Made by a program: the position numbers and the translations under genes. This document shows, one piece after another, positions 24,074 to 31,611 of a DNA stretch of 34,000 nt (position 1 is its first letter; the number at the start of each line of letters is the position of its first letter). This stretch comes from an uncultured Subdoligranulum sp. (GTDB taxonomy: Bacteria; Bacillota; Clostridia; Oscillospirales; Ruminococcaceae), in contig CAJFMB010000026.1 of NCBI GenBank assembly GCA_904390925.1, positions 1 to 34,000 of the forward strand, read 5' to 3'. The notes under the pieces were generated by a model. It was given only the letters and a program-made list of their open reading frames with translations. It did not search any database and had not been told where the DNA came from.

Positions 24074-25462
24074 ATGAGGTTACGCAGCACCATCTGCGCG
24101 CTGGCGACGCCGCCGGGCGAAGGCGGCATTGCCGTGGTGCGCCTGTCGGGGCCGGACGCCTACGCCATCGGGGCAAAGGTGTTTGTGCCCATCCACAAAG
24201 GGAAATCGGTTCTGAACGCCCGGGGATACACCGCGCTGTTCGGGCATTATCTGCTGGACGGCCAGGAGATGGACGAGACAGTGGCGCTGTTTTACCGCGC
24301 CCCCCACAGCTACACCGGCGAGGATGTGATCGAGCTGTCGGTGCATGGCGGCAGCGCCATGGCGGACGGATTGCAGCAGGCGCTGATTGCCGCAGGCGCG
24401 GTGCCGGCGGCGCCGGGAGAGTTCACCCGCCGCGCGCTGGAAAACGGGCGCATGAGTCTGACCCAGGCCGAGGCGGTGATGGAGATCATCTCGGCGGGAA
24501 GCCGGCAGGGAGCAGCGCTGGCCAAGCGGGCGCTGGACGGGCGTCTGGCCCGGGAGGCGGAGGGCATTCGCAAAACCCTGCAATCGCTGGCAGCGCATCT
24601 GACCGCCTGGATTGATTACCCGGAGGAGGACGTGCCCGAGCTGGCCCCCGCCGAGCTGAAGGAGACTTTACAGCAGCAGAAAACCCTGCTGGACGGCTGG
24701 GTGGACAGCTACAACGCCGGGGCGGTCCTCCGCCACGGGGTGGACTGCGTGCTGCTGGGCCGGCCCAACGTGGGCAAGAGCACGCTGTTGAATCTGCTGG
24801 CCGGTTTTGACCGGGCGATTGTGACGCCGGTGGCGGGCACCACCCGGGACGTGGTGGAGCAGGCGGTGCAGCTGGGGGAGATCCGGCTGAACCTGTTTGA
24901 CACGGCCGGGGTCCGGGGCGAGGAGGAGGCCGACGCCATTGAGGCGGAGGGCATCCGCCGCAGCTGGAAAAAGCTGGAGGAGGCCGGGCTGGTGCTGGCG
25001 GTGTTTGACGCCGGCGCCCCGGTGACCGACGCCGACATCGAGATTGCCCGCCGGTGCGAGGGCCGCCCGGCGCTGGCCATCTTCAACAAGCAGGACCTGG
25101 CGGCCGACGGCAGCCAGTTTGACGAGAGTCTTTTGACCCCCTATTTCCGCAACGTGATCCGGCTGTGTGCCCGGGACGCCGACAGTCTGGCACCGCTGAC
25201 CCGGGCGGTGGCAGCGCTTCTGGGCACGGCAAAGCTGGACCCCAACGCGGCGGGGCTGATCAACCAGCGGCAGCTGGCGGCCGCCACCGCCGCCCGGGAT
25301 GCGGTGGGCGAGGCCATCGCCGCGGTGGATGCGGGCTTTGGCCTGGATGCCGCAGGCGTCTGCATCGAGGATGCGCTGCGGGCATTGGCTGACCTGACCG
25401 GCGAGGACGCCACCGAGGCGGTGATCGACGAGGTATTTTCCACCTTCTGCGTGGGCAAGTAA
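24074..25462 (+). CDS. mnmE: tRNA modification GTPase MnmE
   Basis: MnmE, with MnmG, installs the (carboxymethyl)aminomethyl group at C5 of wobble uridine in tRNAs reading NNA/NNG codons, using a folate one-carbon unit and GTP. The 462-residue product is full length: N-terminal folate-binding domain (TICALATPPGEGGIAVVRLSG, about 1-120), helical domain, and an inserted G domain with G1 GRPNVGKS (229-236), G3 DTAG (276-279) and G4 NKQD (338-341). It ends in the catalytic FCVGK (Cys459). The ATG at 24074 has GAGGAGAGG-type spacing upstream. The usual upstream partners yidC and jag are absent. Its partner mnmG is 1.3 kb downstream, beyond a DUF3592 gene and a repeat block. Confidence 0.97.
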   Translation: MRLRSTICALATPPGEGGIAVVRLSGPDAYAIGAKVFVPIHKGKSVLNARGYTALFGHYLLDGQEMDETVALFYRAPHSYTGEDVIELSVHGGSAMADGLQQALIAAGAVPAAPGEFTRRALENGRMSLTQAEAVMEIISAGSRQGAALAKRALDGRLAREAEGIRKTLQSLAAHLTAWIDYPEEDVPELAPAELKETLQQQKTLLDGWVDSYNAGAVLRHGVDCVLLGRPNVGKSTLLNLLAGFDRAIVTPVAGTTRDVVEQAVQLGEIRLNLFDTAGVRGEEEADAIEAEGIRRSWKKLEEAGLVLAVFDAGAPVTDADIEIARRCEGRPALAIFNKQDLAADGSQFDESLLTPYFRNVIRLCARDADSLAPLTRAVAALLGTAKLDPNAAGLINQRQLAAATAARDAVGEAIAAVDAGFGLDAAGVCIEDALRALADLTGEDATEAVIDEVFSTFCVGK

Positions 25463-25477
25463 AGGCAGGGGATTGCA

Positions 25478-25948
25478 ATGAAGCGGGTGCAGACCTTTCT
25501 GGGCGGATTGTTTCTGATGGTCGGTGTGGTGTTCTGCGCGGCTGCGGCAGCCATGCTGCTGGCCAGGGAGCCACTGTGGTTTTTCGCGGTTGTCTTTGCC
25601 GCGGTGGGGATTGTGACAGGCATCATGGGGCTTGTCATGATCTGGAAACCGCTGCACCGGGACCGGGTGATTGCCCGGCTGCTGGAGTCAGGAACCCGGG
25701 TGAATGCCCGGGTGGAATACATCGGCCAGGACGGGCGGGTAACCATGAACGGACGGCATCCCTTTGTCATCCGGTGCAGCTGGATGGACCCGGTGACCGG
25801 CAAGTCCTGGCTGTTTGACAGCGAGAGTTTCTGGTTTGACCCGGCGCCGTATCTGAAAGACCGGCAGACGTTGCCGGTGTATTATGACCCGGCGAACCCC
25901 CGGAAGCATGTGGTGGATACTTCCGGCATTCTGCCGGAAGGCTCCTGA
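25478..25948 (+). CDS. DUF3592-like membrane protein
   Basis: The 156-residue protein has two N-terminal membrane helices (about 8-30 and 34-55) and a soluble C-terminal domain with LPVYYDPANPRKHVVD near the end, typical of DUF3592 proteins. No function is known. It starts 15 bases after mnmE, preceded by AGGGGA, and is likely part of the same transcript. The intergenic repeat block begins about 55 bases after its stop. Confidence 0.7.
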   Translation: MKRVQTFLGGLFLMVGVVFCAAAAAMLLAREPLWFFAVVFAAVGIVTGIMGLVMIWKPLHRDRVIARLLESGTRVNARVEYIGQDGRVTMNGRHPFVIRCSWMDPVTGKSWLFDSESFWFDPAPYLKDRQTLPVYYDPANPRKHVVDTSGILPEGS

Positions 25949-26003
25949 ACCTTGGGGTTCCGGAGTTTGCGGTTCTGTTTTGCCGGCTGCCGGCCGGTTT
26001 CTT

Positions 26004-26030
26004 CTTCCTTTTTGGGAGCCAAAAAGGAAG
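26004..26030 (+). repeat. Outer hairpin of the repeat block, copy 1
   Basis: Perfect 12-bp arms CTTCCTTTTTGG and its complement around GAG. It lies 56 bases after the DUF3592 stop. Near-identical hairpins occur at 28799-28823 and 33829-33856, each about 60-85 bases before a hairpin-ended repeat element. Confidence 0.8.
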
Positions 26031-26087
26031 TGAAAAATCTTTTTGAAGTATCTCGCTTGATTTTTTTAGCGGCAGCTGCCGCAGGGT

Positions 26088-26498
26088 CTTACTTCTTTCG
26101 TCACCGAAAGAAGTAAGCAAGAAAGGTGCCACCGTTTCGACGCGGTGGACGCCGACCAGGGAGCTAAGCCCCCTGGACCCCGCACTGCGGAACACTTACC
26201 GGGTGTTACCCCCACCGGCTTCTACCCGGCCCACCCTGCGGGCCGGGGGTATATGCCTTACCGCTGCGGCAAAAGGAACTTGATCGGGCCAACACCTGCA
26301 AAGAAAAGGTACAGCTTTACCGCAGTTGCTGTCGAACGTTTCACCCGGCCTGCAAGGTAAGGCCGGGAGCAGACGGGAGTGGGATGGCCTGCCGTCTATC
26401 GATGGCGGGGGTCTTGGGGGTAAGGCCCCCAAGTCGTCGTCCACCCGTTCGAAAGGGTGGCGCCTTTCTTGGTTCTTCTTTCGGCGACGAAAGAAGAA
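26088..26498 (+). repeat. Hairpin-ended repeat element, full copy A (411 bp)
   Basis: It begins with a perfect 13-bp hairpin (26088-26100 with 26105-26117, loop TCAC) and ends with an 11-bp hairpin (26473-26483 with 26488-26498, loop GCGA). The first and last ~65 bases are inverted copies of each other (by hand, about 55 of 65 positions agree). The interior is a chain of short stems: CCCGGCCC/GGGCCGGG, CCCGGCC/GGCCGGG, CTTGGGGG/CCCCCAAG, CCACCC/GGGTGG. Copy B is nearly identical at both ends and more variable inside. No credible gene is seen within. The 797-base gap 25949-26745 consists of this element, outer hairpins and about 175 bases of other sequence including a hairpin at 26558-26576. 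Confidence 0.85.
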
Positions 26499-26524
26499 GA
26501 ATAACCTCCCGGCAAGCTGCCGGA
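26498..26524 (+). repeat. 27-base repeat with CCGGCAAGCTGCCGG hairpin, copy 1
   Basis: It begins AGAATAAC and contains an inverted repeat around AAG. It abuts the right end of element A. The same word, with small changes, occurs at 29284-29310 and 29334-29360. Confidence 0.75.
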
Positions 26525-26672
26525 CATCTTCCGCCGAAAGCGTGTGCCTTCTTTCCTCATCGCCTTTTCGGCGATGTAAAACAGAGGAACAGCCCCGCTG
26601 TCGCTCGGGCCGGCAAGCTCCCGGCTGGCAGCCGGAACAATAGAAACCATCAGCTAAACCAAACTTTCTTGT

Positions 26673-26695
26673 TTCTTCTTTCCGCGAAAGAAGAA
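26673..26695 (+). repeat. Solo end-hairpin upstream of mnmG
   Basis: TTCTTCTTTC and its complement form 10-bp arms around CGC. The preceding CTTTCTTG matches the sequence next to the right-end hairpin of the full elements, so this looks like a right-end fragment. It ends 50 bases before the mnmG start. Confidence 0.7.
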
Positions 26696-26745
26696 TATCT
26701 CAACAGACACTTTTGTTTCGTACAGTATTGAAAGGACGAATCGTT

Positions 26746-28626
26746 TTGATCGACCATCTTGGCAGCTACGACGTAATTGTAATCGGTGCCGGCCATGCCG
26801 GCATCGAAGCCGCCCATGCGGCGGCAACGCTGGGCGCAAAGACCGCCGTCTTTACACTGACGCTGGACTTTATCGGCAACATGCCCTGCAACCCCTCCAT
26901 CGGCGGCACCGCCAAGGGCCATCTGGTGCGGGAGATCGACGCCCTGGGCGGCCTGATGGGCATTGCCGCCGACGCCACCTTTCTGCAAAGCCGGATGCTC
27001 AACCGGGGCAAGGGTCCCGCGGTGCACAGTCTGCGGGTGCAGACCGACCGCAAGCGCTACCATATCTACATGAAGCATGCGCTGGAGCTGACCCCCAACC
27101 TGGACATTCACCAGGCCGAGATCGTGGGTCTGGAAGTCCGGGACGGCCACGTCACCGGCGTCTACACCAACCTGAACGGTTACTATGCCTGCAAGTGTGT
27201 GGTCATTGCCACCGGCACCACCCTGGGCGGCCGCATCTTTGTGGGCGAGGCCCACTATGCCGGCGGCCCCGACGGCCAGCACGCCGCCACCCGCCTGACC
27301 GAGGATCTGGTGGCAAAGGGGTTTCCGCTGCGCCGGTTCAAGACCGGAACCCCCGCCCGGGTGCATCGCCGCAGCATCGACTTCTCCAAGCTGGAACGCC
27401 AGCCCGGCGACCCGGACGAGAGTCTGCAGCCCTTCAGCTTTCTCACCCGCACCCCGATGCACAACAAGGTGGACTGCTACATCGCCTACACCAATCCCGA
27501 GACCCACAAGGTGATTCTCGACAATCTGGACCGGTCGCCCCTCTACGGCGGCGAGATCCAGGGGGTAGGACCCCGCTACTGCCCTTCCATTGAGGATAAG
27601 GTGGTCCGCTTCAAGGACAAGCAGCGCCACCCGGTGTTCGTGGAGCCCTGCGGCGAGGACACCGAGGAGATGTATCTGCAGGGGTTGTCCTCCAGTCTGC
27701 CGGAGGCGGTGCAGAACGCCATGTACCACACCATCGTGGGCTTTGAGCATCTGGAGATCATGCGTCCCGCCTACGCCATCGAGTATGACTGCGTTGACCC
27801 CACCAGTCTGTATCCCACGCTGGAAAGCAAGGTGGTGGCGGGCGTCTATGGCGCCGGGCAGTTCAACGGCACCTCCGGCTACGAGGAGGCCGCCGCCCAG
27901 GGGCTGCTGGCGGGGCTGAACGCCGCCCGCCATGCGCTGGGCAAATCCGAGCTGGTACTGGCCCGGCACACCAGTTACCTGGGCACGCTGGTGGATGACC
28001 TGGTGACCAAGGGGGTCATGGACCCCTACCGGATGATGACCAGCCGCAGCGAATACCGGCTGAGTCTGCGCCAGGACAACGCCGACGAGCGGCTGACCCC
28101 CATTGGCCGGGAATACGGCCTGGTGGACGACGTCCGCTGGGCGCAGTTCTGCCGGGACCGGGACATCAAGCAAGCGGAACTGGACCGGCTGGCCCGCACC
28201 AGGGTGAAGCTGGCCGACCTGCGGCAGGCAGCAGGGGAGGGGGCCGTGGTGGGCGAGACCGGCGGCACTGCCGAGGAGCTGCTGCGCCGGCCCGGCATCC
28301 GGTACGAGAGCATCGCCCGGGTGATCGGCTGGGGCGAGGGCGTCACCCCCACCATGGCGCTGCGCATTGAGACCGAGATCCGCTACGCCGGCTACATTGC
28401 CCGGGAACAGCGGGTGATCCGGGAGATCCAGCGCCACGAGAATGTGGCGATCCCGGCCGATTTTGACTATGCGCCGCTGACCACCCTGACGCTGGAAGCC
28501 CGGGAAAAGCTGGCCCGCATCCGGCCCCGGACCCTGGCACAGGCGGGGCGGATTCCCGGCGTGTCGCCCAGCGATGTTTCCCAGCTTTCGCTGGCTTTGC
28601 TGAAAGCCAACCGAAAGGATTCCTGA
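26746..28626 (+). CDS. mnmG: tRNA uridine-5-carboxymethylaminomethyl modification enzyme MnmG
   Basis: MnmG is the FAD-dependent partner of MnmE in wobble-uridine modification. The 626-residue product is full length: an FAD-binding Rossmann motif (VIVIGAGHAGIEAA, 10-23), GNMPCNPSIGGTAKGHL with the conserved cysteine, TGTTLGG, TPMHNKVDCYI, and the C-terminal helical MnmE-binding region ending near ISxSDVSQLSLAL-type sequence. The start chosen is TTG at 26746, nine bases after AAAGGA; no ATG is available, and the in-frame TTG at 26713 lacks a site. A hairpin (26673-26695) lies in its leader, and another (28627-28649) starts right after the stop codon. Confidence 0.96.
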   Translation: MIDHLGSYDVIVIGAGHAGIEAAHAAATLGAKTAVFTLTLDFIGNMPCNPSIGGTAKGHLVREIDALGGLMGIAADATFLQSRMLNRGKGPAVHSLRVQTDRKRYHIYMKHALELTPNLDIHQAEIVGLEVRDGHVTGVYTNLNGYYACKCVVIATGTTLGGRIFVGEAHYAGGPDGQHAATRLTEDLVAKGFPLRRFKTGTPARVHRRSIDFSKLERQPGDPDESLQPFSFLTRTPMHNKVDCYIAYTNPETHKVILDNLDRSPLYGGEIQGVGPRYCPSIEDKVVRFKDKQRHPVFVEPCGEDTEEMYLQGLSSSLPEAVQNAMYHTIVGFEHLEIMRPAYAIEYDCVDPTSLYPTLESKVVAGVYGAGQFNGTSGYEEAAAQGLLAGLNAARHALGKSELVLARHTSYLGTLVDDLVTKGVMDPYRMMTSRSEYRLSLRQDNADERLTPIGREYGLVDDVRWAQFCRDRDIKQAELDRLARTRVKLADLRQAAGEGAVVGETGGTAEELLRRPGIRYESIARVIGWGEGVTPTMALRIETEIRYAGYIAREQRVIREIQRHENVAIPADFDYAPLTTLTLEAREKLARIRPRTLAQAGRIPGVSPSDVSQLSLALLKANRKDS

Positions 28627-28649
28627 TTCTTCTTTCGCAGAAAGAAGAA
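28627..28649 (+). repeat. Solo end-hairpin directly after mnmG
   Basis: TTCTTCTTTC and its complement pair around GCA, beginning one base after the mnmG stop. The following AACCAAGAAA matches the right terminal repeat in inverted orientation, so this is an end fragment of the element. There is no T-run, so termination is doubtful. Confidence 0.7.
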
Positions 28650-28714
28650 CCAAGAAAACAGCGTAAAAAGTGCCACCGTTGGGGTGGGACTTTTTACGGC
28701 ATCCTGCCAGGGGG

Positions 28715-28762
28715 CTTACTTCTTTCATCACTGAAAGAAGTAAGCAAGAAAGGTGCCACCGG
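28715..28762 (+). repeat. Solo left end of the repeat element (fragment D)
   Basis: It has the left-end hairpin (28715-28727 with 28732-28744, loop TCAC) and the following CAAGAAAGGTGCCACCG, then diverges. Compared with copies A, B and C, one closing G-C pair is replaced by A-T on both arms, a compensatory change. About 40 bases before it, TTTTTACGGC and a GC hairpin match the sequence before copy C. Confidence 0.75.
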
Positions 28763-28798
28763 CAAATTGGATGAACGGCATCCGATCGTTGTCTATGT

Positions 28799-28823
28799 TT
28801 CCTTTTGAGTGACCAAAAAGGAA
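28799..28823 (+). repeat. Outer hairpin of the repeat block, copy 2
   Basis: TTCCTTTT pairs with AAAAGGAA, a slightly decayed version of the hairpins at 26004-26030 and 33829-33856. It lies 56 bases before element B. Confidence 0.65.
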
Positions 28824-28878
28824 CCGAAAAAGTCGCTACCGTTAAGGCTGGATTTTTTACGGCGGGCCGCCGTGGGGC

Positions 28879-29287
28879 CTTACTTCTTTCGTCACCGAAA
28901 GAAGTAAGCAAGAAAGGTGCCACCGTTTCGACGCGGTGGACGCCGACCAGGGAGCAGGGCCCCCTGGACCCCGCACTGCGGGAAACTTGCTCATGTCACC
29001 CCAACACCTTCTACCCGGCCCACCCTGCGGGCCGGGGGGTATACGCCTTACCGCTGCGGCAAAAGAAACTTGATCGGGCAAGTATCGGTAAAGAAAACGT
29101 ATTACCTTGCCGCAGGCAGCAGCAACGTTTCACCCGGCCTGCAAGGTAAGGCCGGGAGCAGGTGGTGGTGGGATAGCCTGCCGTTTATCGGTGGCGGGGG
29201 ACTTGGGGGTAAGGCCCCCAAGTCGTCGTCCACCCGTTCGAAAGGGTGGCGCCTTTCTTGGTTCTTCTTTCGGCGACGAAAGAAGAA
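28879..29287 (+). repeat. Hairpin-ended repeat element, full copy B (409 bp)
   Basis: It has the same architecture and orientation as copy A: a 13-bp hairpin at the left end, an 11-bp hairpin at the right end, inverted ~65-bp termini, and GC-rich stems between. The first ~75 and last ~90 bases are almost identical to copy A. The middle differs mainly in loops and in one segment (about 28980-29010). It fills much of the 872-base gap between mnmG and rsmG (28627-29498). The rest of that gap is fragments of the same family plus the 27-base repeats; no convincing gene is present. Confidence 0.85.
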
Positions 29288-29360
29288 TAACTCCCCGGCA
29301 GTCTGCCGGAGATAGAGAAACTGCCCACAAAAAAGAATAACTCCCCGGCAAGCTGCCGGA
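29284..29360 (+). repeat. 27-base repeat, copies 2 and 3
   Basis: Two copies (29284-29310 and 29334-29360) of the AGAATAAC...CCGGCA-GCTGCCGG word are spaced 50 bases apart. The first abuts the right end of element B, as copy 1 abuts element A. Confidence 0.75.
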
Positions 29361-29395
29361 CAAACCAAATAGCAGCAACCCGAAAAAACTTTTTG

Positions 29396-29421
29396 TTTCT
29401 TTTTGGTTTCCCAAAAAGAAA
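29396..29421 (+). repeat. Outer hairpin on the right side of the repeat block
   Basis: TTTCTTTTTGG and its complement form 11-bp arms around TTTC. It mirrors the TTCCTTTTTGG hairpins on the left of the elements, so the block is symmetric outside the terminal repeats too. Confidence 0.65.
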
Positions 29422-29459
29422 AGAAGGAGGGCGGCCTGACGCCGCCAAAAATCTTTGCC

Positions 29460-29481
29460 ACTCTTTCGATTCCGAAAGAGT
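29460..29481 (+). promoter_or_regulatory. Hairpin abutting the rsmG ribosome binding site
   Basis: ACTCTTTCG and its complement pair around ATTC; GCCACCGG follows, as in the left end of the repeat element. The stem ends six bases before GGAGGT of rsmG, so it may affect initiation or protect the 5' end of the message. Confidence 0.6.
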
Positions 29482-29498
29482 GCCACCGGAGGTACCCA

Positions 29499-30203
29499 AT
29501 GATTGACAAAACCCGTCTTGCTGAAAAATGTTCCACGTGGAACATCCAACTTTCCGGCAGTCAGCTTGACCTGCTGGACCGGTACGCCCGGATTCTGGTG
29601 GACTACAACCAGAAGGTCAACCTGACCGCCATCACCACCCCCGAGGGCATCGAGGACCGCCACTTTGCCGACAGCCTGCTGTTCGCCGCCCAGCCGGAGG
29701 TATCCGGCCGGATGGTGGACGTGGGCACCGGCGCAGGGTTTCCCGGCGTGGTGGCCAAGATCTTCAAGCCGGAGCTGGAACTGACCCTGATGGAACCCAC
29801 CGGCAAGCGGGTGGAGTTTCTCAAATACCTCTGCGGTGAGCTGGGTCTGACCGGCATCGAGTTTGCCAAGGAGCGGGCCGAGGAGGCCGCCCGCAAAGTC
29901 TGGCGGGAACAGTTCGACGTGGCCAGCGCCCGGGCGGTGGCCGCCCTGCCGGTGCTGTGCGAATACTGTCTGCCGCTGGTCAAGGTGGGCGGCGTCTTTG
30001 TGGCGATGAAAGGCCCCGACGCCCCCGAGGAACTGGCCGCCTCCGGCAACGCCCTGAAAAAGCTGGGCGGCAAGGCCGTCGAGACCCGGCAGTTCACCCT
30101 GCCCGACGGCAGCGCCCGCTGCCTGGTGCTGGTGAAGAAAATATCGCAGACTCCGCCCGCTTATCCCAGAAACGGCGGAAAAATTGCAAAAAAGCCCCTG
30201 TAA
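29499..30203 (+). CDS. rsmG: 16S rRNA (guanine527-N7)-methyltransferase RsmG
   Basis: RsmG (GidB) methylates N7 of G527 in the 530 loop of 16S rRNA. The 234-residue product has the expected length. ILVDYNQKVNLTAIT (32-46) and RHFADSLL (54-61) are family signatures; MVDVGTGAGFPGVVAKI (72-88) is the SAM-binding loop; ARAVAALPVLCEYCLPL follows. The ATG at 29499 is six bases after GGAGGT. Codons 11-15 (CSTWN) contain a perfect parS palindrome, so this stretch serves both coding and partition. It is followed by a terminator, so noc is transcribed separately. Confidence 0.96.
   Translation: MIDKTRLAEKCSTWNIQLSGSQLDLLDRYARILVDYNQKVNLTAITTPEGIEDRHFADSLLFAAQPEVSGRMVDVGTGAGFPGVVAKIFKPELELTLMEPTGKRVEFLKYLCGELGLTGIEFAKERAEEAARKVWREQFDVASARAVAALPVLCEYCLPLVKVGGVFVAMKGPDAPEELAASGNALKKLGGKAVETRQFTLPDGSARCLVLVKKISQTPPAYPRNGGKIAKKPL
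29529..29544. other. parS site inside rsmG
   Basis: TGTTCCACGTGGAACA is a perfect 16-base palindrome matching the bacterial parS consensus (TGTTtCACGTGaAACA) with one symmetric C/G substitution. ParB family proteins nucleate here. Confidence 0.93.
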
Positions 30204-30212
30204 GGGCATCGA

Positions 30213-30251
30213 TTCGCCGCAGTTTGTCCCGAACTGCGGCGAACGATTTTT
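30213..30251 (+). terminator. Intrinsic terminator of rsmG
   Basis: A 12-bp stem (30213-30224 with 30232-30243) with a seven-base loop is followed by CGATTTTTC. Confidence 0.82.
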
Positions 30252-30272
30252 CTGGCGGCGGTTCTTTGGCTG

Positions 30273-30281
30273 TGGTATGCT
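30273..30281 (+). promoter_or_regulatory. Possible extended -10 promoter of the noc-like gene
   Basis: TGG precedes TATGCT (30276-30281). No convincing -35 box. It would give a leader of about 150 bases with no other feature seen. Confidence 0.4.
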
Positions 30282-30435
30282 TTTTTGTGTAGAAACACGC
30301 AGCACAGGCAGCCCGGAACCTCCGGCCCGCCCGGTTTTTCCCTTTTGTCACTATGCCGCCCGCGCCGCGTTTTGTGTTCTGGCACAACCGGTGCGGGCGG
30401 ATTTTTTGTCCGTCCCCGGAAAGGGAGGTACGCCC

Positions 30436-31596
30436 ATGATCGAAAAACAGAAACCCGGCAAGGTGCTGATGCTGCCGGTGGACGCCATCGAGCCGTCCCC
30501 CTGGCAGGCCCGCACCGCCTTTGACGAGACCGAGATCGCCGCTTTGGCGGTGAGCATTCTGCAAAACGGCCTGCTGCAGCCCATCAGCGTGCGGCGGGTG
30601 GGGCTGCGCAAATACCAGCTGATTGCCGGGGAGCGCCGGCTGCGGGCCTGCAAACTGGCCAAGCTGGAAAAGGTACCCGCGATTCTGGCCGACTGGACCG
30701 ACAGCGAGAGCGCCGCGCTGGGACTTTTGGAGAACATCCAGCGCAGCCAGCTGGACCCCTTCGACACCGCCCGGGGCATCCGGGACGTGATCCGGCTGTG
30801 GGGCTGCACCCAGGCCGAGGCCGCCCGCCGTCTGGGGCTCAGCCAGCCCGCCCTGGCCAACAAGCTGCGGCTGCTCAGCCTGACCGCCGCCCAGCAGCAG
30901 ATCTGTACCTCCCACCACCTGACCGAGCGCCATGCCCGGGCGGTGCTTCGCCTGCCGGAGGGCCGCCGCACCGCCGCGCTGGAAAAGATTGCCCGGGACG
31001 GGCTGAGCGTGCGGGAAACCGACAAGCTGGTGGAAACCATGCTCACCGCCGCGCCGGGCACGCCGTCGCCCTGCCGCAAGACCACCCCCATGGTGCGGGA
31101 CGTGCGGCTGTTCATCAACACCCTGCAGCACGCGGTGGACCTGATGACCCAGAAGGGGATTCCCGCCACCACCACCTGCGGGCGCCGGGACGGATGTCTG
31201 GAATATGTGGTGCGCATCCCGGTGGAGAGCGCCGACACCAGCCAGCCGCTGCCCCAGGCCTCGCTGGACAACGCCCCGGCTGTCCCGGCCCCCAGGCCGG
31301 AACCCCCGGCCGGGCCGGTGGATGACCCGATGGCCGACACGCTGCCTGACGATTCCGGGCAGGGGACCGACTCCCGGTTGCCTGACGAGGACCCGCGGCA
31401 GATCCTGGGAAGCGCCGCCCACGCGCCGGTGATGCCGCCGCCCGCCAGCATGCCCCCGGCCATCGAGACCATCGCCCGGGCGGACAGCGCTTGTGCCGCC
31501 CCCGCCACCATCCCGGTGGTGCGTGTGGTCTCCGCCCGGCCGGAGCCGCCGGAACCGGACGGTGCCACCGTCGCCTCGCTGACCCGGCAAGGCTGA
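30436..31596 (+). CDS. noc: ParB/Noc-family DNA-binding protein (probable nucleoid occlusion protein)
   Basis: The protein has the ParB N-terminal CTPase/clamp domain with GERRLRA (65-71) and ENIQRSQLDPFDTA (99-112), and a central helix-turn-helix (CTQAEAARRLGLSQPALANKLRLLSL, about 124-149). Its place between rsmG and parA is that of noc in Bacillus, while a canonical parB is expected after parA, outside the window. Noc binds its own sites and blocks septation over the nucleoid. At 386 residues it is about 100 longer than usual: residues 265-386 are a Pro/Ala/Asp-rich disordered tail. The N-terminal membrane-targeting helix of Bacillus Noc is not evident. It could instead be a second ParB. 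ATG 30436 has GGGAGGT upstream. Confidence 0.8.
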   Translation: MIEKQKPGKVLMLPVDAIEPSPWQARTAFDETEIAALAVSILQNGLLQPISVRRVGLRKYQLIAGERRLRACKLAKLEKVPAILADWTDSESAALGLLENIQRSQLDPFDTARGIRDVIRLWGCTQAEAARRLGLSQPALANKLRLLSLTAAQQQICTSHHLTERHARAVLRLPEGRRTAALEKIARDGLSVRETDKLVETMLTAAPGTPSPCRKTTPMVRDVRLFINTLQHAVDLMTQKGIPATTTCGRRDGCLEYVVRIPVESADTSQPLPQASLDNAPAVPAPRPEPPAGPVDDPMADTLPDDSGQGTDSRLPDEDPRQILGSAAHAPVMPPPASMPPAIETIARADSACAAPATIPVVRVVSARPEPPEPDGATVASLTRQG

Positions 31597-31611
31597 ACGT
31601 TTGACCTCCTC

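Noticed and set aside
26080-26510. Target-site duplication flanking element A or B
   Set aside because: The bases just outside both ends were compared and no convincing direct repeat was seen, so transposition is not proven.
26145-26643. Short open frames inside element A (and similar ones in B, 28805-29315)
   Set aside because: They run through hairpins, are not kept in frame between copies, and encode only repeat-derived basic sequence.
26088-29360. CRISPR array
   Set aside because: Repeats are long, inverted and few, without regular unique spacers or cas genes.
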